Assembly: GCF_000184345.1 (NCBI RefSeq)
Contig: NC_017583.1
Coordinates: 744,001-808,000, forward strand
Length of the DNA: 64,000 bases
Source: Spirochaeta thermophila DSM 6578
GTDB lineage: Bacteria; Spirochaetota; Spirochaetia; Winmispirales; Winmispiraceae
Reading direction: 5' to 3'
Shown one piece after another: positions 51,561 through 58,332 of the stretch. Each line of letters opens with the position of its first letter. The first letter of the stretch is position 1. Under the pieces are notes generated by a model. It was not told the DNA's origin. It made no database searches and worked only from the letters and a program-made list of their open reading frames with translations. The position numbers and the translations under genes are program-made.

Positions 51561-51763
51561 TTGACGTGGGGGAAAGTGATGGTAAAATAGAGGAGTTGCT
51601 ACGTGTAGAATCAAGGAGGTGGTCTCATGAAAACGAGAAGTGTTGCAGGACACTGTCAAGGTGGAGTGTTGAAATTGAGCTGGAGTTGATAAAGCGTGCG
51701 TCTCCCACAGTGAGCTTTTATGTGGATGGCCATCACGAGAAGAGTCGATCCTTCCACTAGAAA
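51561..51763 (+). promoter_or_regulatory. CRISPR leader of array 1 with promoter
   Basis: TTGACG at 51561-51566, a 16-nt spacer and TAAAAT at 51583-51588 form a good promoter about 175 bp before the first repeat and in the same direction as the array. The leader contains a strong ribosome-binding site AAGGAGG before an ATG at 51627, which opens a 20-codon frame. The second copy of the duplicated segment (51652-51740) also lies here. The sequence next to the first repeat is CACTAGAAA. Confidence 0.7.
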
Positions 51764-53434
51764 CTTTCAGTATCCTCTAGCGGATCGTGGGGACTGCAAC
51801 ATATAACCCCCCAAAGGGGTTCTTGGCGCTCATAGCTTTCAGTATCCTCTAGCGGATCGTGGGGACTGCAACCGATGAAGTGGTGGATAGGCTGTTGGAA
51901 TTGTATGATCTTTCAGTATCCTCTAGCGGATCGTGGGGACTGCAACATGCTTCCTCTGCATGAGATACCGCATCTTTTTTCCAGCTTTCAGTATCCTCTA
52001 GCGGATCGTGGGGACTGCAACTCTGTATAATCATATCAATACAACCCTCGAGAAATACTTTCAGTATCCTCTAGCGGATCGTGGGGACTGCAACTCTAAT
52101 AGCGATTACGACTCGCGCGGGGTCTTAATAAGCTTTCAGTATCCTCTAGCGGATCGTGGGGACTGCAACTCACATTGTGTTTCCTCGGAGATGACAGTCT
52201 GCTCATCCTTTCAGTATCCTCTAGCGGATCGTGGGGACTGCAACAGTGCACGTACAAGGTGAGGATTTTGGCGATTTAAACTTTCAGTATCCTCTAGCGG
52301 ATCGTGGGGACTGCAACCACAGTACGCGTTGATAATGCAGATCTTATATTTGTCTTTCAGTATCCTCTAGCGGATCGTGGGGACTGCAACTCCCCCTGGC
52401 CCTGGCGGTTTGTCTTGCCGACATGCCCACTTTCAGTATCCTCTAGCGGATCGTGGGGACTGCAACCATGCCTTGGTGATGTGGTGCGTGTGTCGCGGAT
52501 GGTCCTTTCAGTATCCTCTAGCGGATCGTGGGGACTGCAACCCCAACGAGTCCCACCCAGGTGGCATGCTACCCATGTCCTTTCAGTATCCTCTAGCGGA
52601 TCGTGGGGACTGCAACGCAATATACCGAGCGCTCGAACACAAACCAACTCCAGCTTTCAGTATCCTCTAGCGGATCGTGGGGACTGCAACTAAAAGCTGT
52701 GATGCCAACAGATACATCATTCGTACTTTCAGTATCCTCTAGCGGATCGTGGGGACTGCAACCTGGCTGATAAGCAGCTCGATAAATGCAATAGTAACGC
52801 TTTCAGTATCCTCTAGCGGATCGTGGGGACTGCAACCTCTACGACGATAGCTGATGTCAGCGCTGCCATCGCCCTTTCAGTATCCTCTAGCGGATCGTGG
52901 GGACTGCAACTTGGAGGATTAATTACAGGTGCAGCCGGCACTATTGCCTTTCAGTATCCTCTAGCGGATCGTGGGGACTGCAACTCAGATCCCACAGAAA
53001 CATAATACTCTCCTCCTGTACCTTTCAGTATCCTCTAGCGGATCGTGGGGACTGCAACGGCCACGCCCCCGTGAGACGTAGCCCTCTGAGTGATGTACTT
53101 TCAGTATCCTCTAGCGGATCGTGGGGACTGCAACTTATAGTAAGGTTGTATATGGTATGGTGCCTCATCGGCTTTCAGTATCCTCTAGCGGATCGTGGGG
53201 ACTGCAACATATCGCATTGTGCCTTTTCAGACACCACCATCTGCTCTTTCAGTATCCTCTAGCGGATCGTGGGGACTGCAACACCCCCAGTCGTCTGCGG
53301 CTGCGCCAAACGCTCCAGGCTTTCAGTATCCTCTAGCGGATCGTGGGGACTGCAACTCCGATATGATCCGCCGCGTATCGATGCGCCTATCAAGAATCTT
53401 TCAGTATCCTCTAGCGGATCGTGGGGACTGCAAC
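51764..53434 (+). CRISPR. CRISPR array 1: 23 repeats of 37 bp, 22 spacers
   Basis: By my count there are 23 repeats of 37 bp that look identical. The repeat begins CTTTCAGTATCCTCTAGCGG and ends ATCGTGGGGACTGCAAC. Spacers are 35-41 bp, mostly 37-38. The repeat end ACTGCAAC suits an 8-nt crRNA 5' handle, and the promoter-bearing leader on the left sets the transcription direction to plus. The last repeat is intact, with no degenerate end. The repeat can fold with CAGT (positions 5-8) pairing to ACTG (30-33). Translated frames across the array are artefacts of the repeat. Confidence 0.98.
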
Positions 53435-53561
53435 AGCCCCCTCTCCAGTCCCCTGAGCTGAGGTTCTTCCCCAGACACATGTGTATTGTACCATATCTTC
53501 GCGAGTTAGCAAAGGGGTTTTTTCATCGTGGTTTTGTCCCCTCAGGTGAGATGCCGCGTGG

Positions 53562-53607
53562 GTTCGCAAATCGAAATTTGCAAGAAAAACCGGGGGGATT
53601 TGCGAAC
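53562..53607. promoter_or_regulatory. Inverted repeats upstream of the phosphotriesterase-family gene
   Basis: A perfect 11-bp inverted repeat, GTTCGCAAATC at 53562-53572 and its complement at 53597-53607, with a third core ATTTGC at 53576-53581 facing the first. It lies 24 bp upstream of the probable -35 box and looks like an operator for a transcription factor. Confidence 0.5.
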
Positions 53608-53630
53608 AAGCAGGTTCCCTCTTGCATATC

Positions 53631-53659
53631 TGGACACCCCCTTTCACTTCCTACACAAT
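53631..53659 (+). promoter_or_regulatory. Probable promoter of the phosphotriesterase-family gene
   Basis: TGGACA, 17-nt spacer, CACAAT; the predicted start is about 12 nt before the ribosome-binding region GAGGAGG and the ATG at 53678. Confidence 0.4.
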
Positions 53660-53677
53660 GGGAGAGGAGGTTCTCTC

Positions 53678-54619
53678 ATGCTATACACTGTCCTTGGTGC
53701 TATCGATGAAAGCGAGATGGGCAAGGCCCTTGTGCACGAGCACATCATGGTGGATTTCTCTCCTGCCGACGAGCAGCACGTCCTCGATGATTCGATGAGA
53801 GAAGAGGTGGTGCGGATCATGAGCCCCTACCTTCAAGAGATGAAAGACTTCGGCTTCCGCACCCTCTTCGAGTGCACGCCCCGATTCCTTGGAAGGGATA
53901 TAGAAACTCTGATCAGCATCTCCCGCGCTACAGGCGTCCACATTGTCTCCAACACCGGGTTCTACGCCTTCGGCGGTTACAAACACATTCCACTCTCACT
54001 GCGAGATGCCTCGCCGGAGACGTTTGCTTCTCTGTGGATAGACGAGTTCAGCCACGGCATAGAAGGCACAGGGGTGAAGCCCGGATTCATCAAGACCTCG
54101 GTGAACCACGGTCCGCTTGGAGATCTCGATAGGCGACTCATCATCGCGGCGGCTCTCACGCACCTTGAGACGGGACTCACCATTGCCTGCCACACCGGAG
54201 AGAAGGAGTGCGCCCTTGGTGTAGCCGGGGTGATTGAAGAGCAGGGAGTGGATCCCTCGGCCCTCATCATTGTGCATGCCGATCAGGTCGAAGATATGTC
54301 CTTTCACCTTTCGCTCCTCGAGCGGGGGTTTTGGCTGGAGTACGACAACGTGGGCCTCAAACCACTCGAGTATCACGTTGAGCTCATCAGCACGGTGATG
54401 AAGCACGGGGTCGGCAGCAGAGTCCTCCTCTCACACGATGCCGGATGGTACACCGTGGGAGAACCGGAAGGCGGGAAGGACTCGAACCGCCCCTACACCG
54501 CCGTGGCTCGTAGCCTCATACCCGCCCTGAAAGCCCGCGGCTATGGGGATGAAGTGGAGGAGCAGCTCCTTGTCACCAACCCCCGCGAGGCCTTCCGTAT
54601 CAGGGTGAGGAGAGGGTAG
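53678..54619 (+). CDS. Phosphotriesterase-family metal-dependent hydrolase
   Basis: A 313-aa amidohydrolase-superfamily enzyme of the phosphotriesterase/lactonase-like branch. The binuclear metal site is visible: LVHEHIMVD (HxH), the bridging Lys in PGFIKTSVN, CHTGEKE and VHADQ histidines, and SHDAGWY with the last Asp. Substrate unknown; relatives act on lactones, sugar lactones or phosphotriesters. GAGGAGG precedes the ATG. It has its own promoter and an operator-like inverted repeat. Its GC-rich codon use matches the chromosome rather than the cas operon that follows, so it is probably a host gene between two acquired blocks. Confidence 0.88.
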   Translation: MLYTVLGAIDESEMGKALVHEHIMVDFSPADEQHVLDDSMREEVVRIMSPYLQEMKDFGFRTLFECTPRFLGRDIETLISISRATGVHIVSNTGFYAFGGYKHIPLSLRDASPETFASLWIDEFSHGIEGTGVKPGFIKTSVNHGPLGDLDRRLIIAAALTHLETGLTIACHTGEKECALGVAGVIEEQGVDPSALIIVHADQVEDMSFHLSLLERGFWLEYDNVGLKPLEYHVELISTVMKHGVGSRVLLSHDAGWYTVGEPEGGKDSNRPYTAVARSLIPALKARGYGDEVEEQLLVTNPREAFRIRVRRG

Positions 54620-54634
54620 GGGGGAAAGGGACAG

Positions 54635-54663
54635 TTGCGCTGATCACAAAACCGTAGTATACT
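54635..54663 (+). promoter_or_regulatory. Promoter of the cas operon
   Basis: TTGCGC, 17-nt spacer, TATACT, 16 bp after the phosphotriesterase-family stop. GGAGGG follows 16 bp later, ahead of a small frame starting at 54694, and cas3' begins at 54828. Confidence 0.65.
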
Positions 54664-54693
54664 GGCATCGATAAAAAAGGAGGGACTCTTGTT

Positions 54694-54858
54694 GTGCAAC
54701 GTGAAGGAAAAACATATAGTTGTTGTGAGATCTCTTATATGCTTTGTCTCTTGTTTAAAGAAGGAAAAATAGAATTTGCCTTCAATATTTGCATAAATTG
54801 CAACTCAGATGATGTAATATTGAGAATATGGGACCGAAGTATTGTGAAATACTTGTAG
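54694..54858 (+). CDS. Possible 54-aa cysteine-containing leader protein of the cas operon
   Basis: A GTG at 54694 lies 10 nt after GGAGG and directly downstream of the cas promoter. It opens a 54-codon frame reading MQREGKTYSCCEISYMLCLL and on to a pair of Cys (NICINC), ending 30 bp inside cas3'. The cas3' ATG itself has no ribosome-binding site, so translation of this frame could couple to it. I recognise no family and cannot exclude chance or a longer, frameshifted cas3' N terminus. Confidence 0.35.
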   Translation: MQREGKTYSCCEISYMLCLLFKEGKIEFAFNICINCNSDDVILRIWDRSIVKYL

Positions 54859-57587
54859 TGAATACACCTCCCTCGCTTTCCAAAGGTAAAGAAATACCAA
54901 GTTCGTATAAAGAACTGTTTTGTAGGTATTTTAATAGAAAGGATATCCTTCCCTTTGAGCATCAGGCTAGAGTTTTTTCTGAAATTCAAAACGATCGAGA
55001 GGTATTTCTGGTGGCTGGTACTGCGGCTGGCAAAACCCTCGCAGTTGCAATACCTCTATTCCAGAAAGTGATTTCTAAGCAAATACAAAAAGTACTGCTT
55101 CTCTATCCCACCGTTGCATTACTTGAGGATCAGCGGAAGGTTCTGATGCGACTCTCCGAGATTATTAAAGAAAACCAAAAAGAAACCACAATTGAGATTG
55201 GAGAATTGAAAGGAGGACTTACTCAAAAGGAATTACTTGAAGCACTTACTAAAGATATTATTCTTGCTACACCAGATGAAATCTACTGGTTCTTTCGAAA
55301 GAATGTGAAGTATAATTCCTTATTGATTTATGGTCTCTCTTTAGTAGATGAGTTTGTACTGGATGAAGCACACCTTTTTAATGGTTTGATGCTGGAAAAC
55401 TTTAAACATTTGTGGAGACGTATCAAAAGCCTAGCGGGAATATTGGGTAAGACACCACGTCTGCACATCCTTACGGCTACTCCTACAGCAGCATTGCAGG
55501 GATTGAATAATGGTATCCGCGTCGTTGGTCGTTCCAAATGCCAGGATGTAACTGTGGAAATCCGCCCCAGCGGACCTTTTGGCCGCGCCGTTGCAATGGT
55601 AGATGCTCTTAACGAGAGTTTGGAACAGGGGCGAAAGAAGATTTTAGTTGTATGCAACTCGGCCCGAAGAGCCCACCAGCTCTTTGAAAAGTACAAACGA
55701 AAGGCTAGTGGTCTGCCCGTCAAATACCAACTTCGATTTGGTAAGGTCCAGTTGGGAAATCTGTTGAAATGGTTAGAAAATTCCGGCGTTGAGCAGACTC
55801 TCTTGGATAATCTGCGGGCTGGATTCTACCAGGAGGAGGAAATAACTCTCAGCGAAGTGGCACCAGACACCTCCGTTAAACTACCGGTCGAAAAAATTAT
55901 TGAGAGTGTGACGGATATTCTGGAGCGTCAATGCTGGTACATCAAGCGGATCTTGTGGGAACAGAAACAGAAACCTGGCGAAACCTGGGAATCTTTGCTT
56001 CACAATCGGCGTCTTCCCTGTACCATTATCGGGTTTATTCGTAACCGTCTAATGGAGGCTAATCTGGACCAACAGCAGGTGTTGATTGATGAGTGGTTGG
56101 CAGACACCTTACGAAACTTGGAAGATATTTCCGAGGATGAGGTAATCACAACCTCTCCGAATTTTCGAGAATTAGCAAAGGTGCTAGAAAACGCCGGATT
56201 GGACAGCACCCTGGCTGATTTGCTGGTAAACCGTCTCGTACACCAACTTAAAGTTGACCCAGGCGAGACAGACTTGGAAAGCATAGATATAAACGACCGC
56301 CCGATTTATTTGCGCTGGTTGGATTGGATGGTTGAGAAATCCCAAGTGGATCACATTCGTACGCTGGTACAAACAGGGCTGGAATCAGGCGCACTGAAAG
56401 CCGACTGCCGCCACATTGGAGTGTGGAAGGAAACAGATGTGCCGGTTATCGTTTATTCCGGCAGTATGGCAAAAAGGGCTCGTGAGGGGTTGATTGAAGC
56501 GTTTGCCGATCTGGAGCGTGCTGTGTTGATTTCTACCTCGGCAGTGGAGGTAGGGGTAGATTTTGCTGCTGACACACTGATTACCGAAGAGTGTGAAGGC
56601 AACAGTTTCCTTCAACGCTTTGGACGAGTGGGACGACACGGCAATGATAGCCGGGTGATTGTACTGGTGAGTGGTGATGTGGCTGCGGAGTGGCAAGACT
56701 TGAACGGTCAAAAGATGAGTCGGGAAGAGTTTTCTCAGAAAATACTGGCTACATTCCCTACCCGTTCCTATGCCGAGGCTTCACCCCTGGTGGATGCTGC
56801 TCATTACCTGGTCAACGAACAACTCGGACGCATTGGCATGCGTCTCAATCAAGACCCGGCCCTTGTGGCTGCGCAATCACTGGCCGATAAACTGCGAGCA
56901 GCCGAGATTCCGATTGGCTTTGGACTCCGCAGTACAATGCCCCAAATCACTCTTCGGGATGGGGTAGGCAAGGACCCCTTTTATGTGCTTCGCTATGTGG
57001 ATGACGATGACCTACGTCCAGCGAATTCTCCCTTTGAAGTAGCTCAGGCCAACAAGTGGTTCACCGAATTGCTCTTCCAGTCTGCTCGCTTTAGGGTGAT
57101 GGTAGATCTGAAAGCCACCCTTCGGACCAGCCGGGTATGGTTCTGGTTGGCGAATGGGGAATGGCAATTGCGGGTGCAGACGGGTGTTGGTTCTCACTAT
57201 ATTGCGAGGATGAAAAAGTATTTCCCTCAACAGAGAACGTGGGATCCCTTCCAGCCAGGCAATTTCCTGCTCCTGCACGGCGACGTATATCTGCAGAGGG
57301 CCGAAAAGGATATAACCTACCCTAAGCCTGACCCGGTATGCGACGACCAGCAAGACCCGTTGTGCATCCCGGCCCAGAACTACCTTGTATTCATTGGATG
57401 GGATGACGTAGAAAAGGCGCAAGAGTTGCTCACTGGCTCGCCCATCTCCCGGTGGGAAGAACTGTATTACGATTGGGATGGGGTCGAATTCAATAACTCA
57501 TTAGTAGTGCTGGAGCAAACGGCGGGCGCTTGTTTTGCCGCTTACGAGGAGTGGTTGAAGTATGTTAATCAGAGAGTTCAAAAGTAA
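54828..57587 (+). CDS. cas3: Cas3' helicase, type I-D-like
   Basis: A 919-aa superfamily 2 helicase. Walker A GTAAGKT near residue 65, DEAH near 177, TATPT near 215 and the motif VI segment RFGRVGRHG near 597 are visible. No HD nuclease is fused at either end, as expected for the type I-D Cas3', which unwinds target DNA recruited by the Cas10d complex. The first ~200 codons are AT-richer than the middle. No Shine-Dalgarno precedes the ATG. The last 26 bp overlap the HD gene, so translation is coupled. Confidence 0.85.
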   Translation: MGPKYCEILVVNTPPSLSKGKEIPSSYKELFCRYFNRKDILPFEHQARVFSEIQNDREVFLVAGTAAGKTLAVAIPLFQKVISKQIQKVLLLYPTVALLEDQRKVLMRLSEIIKENQKETTIEIGELKGGLTQKELLEALTKDIILATPDEIYWFFRKNVKYNSLLIYGLSLVDEFVLDEAHLFNGLMLENFKHLWRRIKSLAGILGKTPRLHILTATPTAALQGLNNGIRVVGRSKCQDVTVEIRPSGPFGRAVAMVDALNESLEQGRKKILVVCNSARRAHQLFEKYKRKASGLPVKYQLRFGKVQLGNLLKWLENSGVEQTLLDNLRAGFYQEEEITLSEVAPDTSVKLPVEKIIESVTDILERQCWYIKRILWEQKQKPGETWESLLHNRRLPCTIIGFIRNRLMEANLDQQQVLIDEWLADTLRNLEDISEDEVITTSPNFRELAKVLENAGLDSTLADLLVNRLVHQLKVDPGETDLESIDINDRPIYLRWLDWMVEKSQVDHIRTLVQTGLESGALKADCRHIGVWKETDVPVIVYSGSMAKRAREGLIEAFADLERAVLISTSAVEVGVDFAADTLITEECEGNSFLQRFGRVGRHGNDSRVIVLVSGDVAAEWQDLNGQKMSREEFSQKILATFPTRSYAEASPLVDAAHYLVNEQLGRIGMRLNQDPALVAAQSLADKLRAAEIPIGFGLRSTMPQITLRDGVGKDPFYVLRYVDDDDLRPANSPFEVAQANKWFTELLFQSARFRVMVDLKATLRTSRVWFWLANGEWQLRVQTGVGSHYIARMKKYFPQQRTWDPFQPGNFLLLHGDVYLQRAEKDITYPKPDPVCDDQQDPLCIPAQNYLVFIGWDDVEKAQELLTGSPISRWEELYYDWDGVEFNNSLVVLEQTAGACFAAYEEWLKYVNQRVQK

Positions 57588-58332
57588 GCTAGGGAAATCT
57601 TCAAAAGGTGGACAAACGCTATACGAGCACGTAATGGATTGCACCAAGATTGCCTATACAATTCTTACAGACGGCCGTTTTATGCCGACTGATTATCCCA
57701 AACAGAAACGGGACCAGCTTTTCTTCAGCGTCTTTATGCATGATCTGGGCAAACTCAATCCGGACTTTCAAAAAATGTTGGAGGCTGCCCGCAGTGGGAA
57801 GCCCTTACCTACCAAACGGGTCAAGCACGAAGCCAGCACATTGGAATTGGAAGTCCTGCTGCGTGAGAATGTGGATGATGTTTGTCAACACCTCGAGAAT
57901 GAGTTTGGTTATCAGTTTTCCGGCTCAATAGATAACCTTGATGACACTCTGGCTTTTGCCGTGACACATCACGGGCTGTTTTATCTGTCTTTTGAACAAC
58001 GAGGAAATAACGTGGTACCGCGTGTCCGGCGGGAATGGACAGTTTTTAACTATGGTGAACAGCGACGAATCACCCTGACTGACCTGCTATTTGACTATCA
58101 TCCGCTGGGCGGCCTGGTCATTATCAGTGACTTGTTGGGTTCTTTTAGCTATGAGCAGGGCATTGCGGATGTTGATAGTTTACTGAACCAGGCAGGTTCT
58201 CTACGGGAGTTGATAGATGGGATTTTAGAGGGTGGTGTGGTAGAAGCAGTAGAAAAAAGCATTCGAGCATACGATCCGCGTACGTACGGTTTACGAAATC
58301 TATTAGCTCTGTTAGGAGGAGGTTTGAACTGA
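57562..58332 (+). CDS. Separate HD nuclease (Cas3''-like)
   Basis: A 256-aa HD-domain protein with the full metal-ligand series of Cas3'' nucleases: His in LYEHVMD (about residue 23), HD in FMHDLGKLNPDF (about 59-60), His in VKHEAS (about 93), tandem His in VTHHGLFY (about 136-137) and Asp in IISDLLGS (about 190). In classical type I-D this domain is the N terminus of Cas10d; here it is its own gene between cas3' and the Cas10d-like gene, overlapping both (26 bp and 1 bp). It would cut target DNA. Confidence 0.85.
   Translation: MLIREFKSKLGKSSKGGQTLYEHVMDCTKIAYTILTDGRFMPTDYPKQKRDQLFFSVFMHDLGKLNPDFQKMLEAARSGKPLPTKRVKHEASTLELEVLLRENVDDVCQHLENEFGYQFSGSIDNLDDTLAFAVTHHGLFYLSFEQRGNNVVPRVRREWTVFNYGEQRRITLTDLLFDYHPLGGLVIISDLLGSFSYEQGIADVDSLLNQAGSLRELIDGILEGGVVEAVEKSIRAYDPRTYGLRNLLALLGGGLN

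Noticed and set aside
51801-51835. A 12-base match (TTCTTGGCGCTC) between spacer 1 and the Cas10d-like gene near 58980, suggesting self-targeting.
   Set aside because: Twelve bases are expected by chance many times for this much spacer and window sequence; the rest of the spacer does not match.
52008-53461. Several plus-strand frames with repeated peptides FQYPLADRGDCN and SVSSSGSWGLQ.
   Set aside because: These are translations of the 37-bp CRISPR repeat, not proteins.
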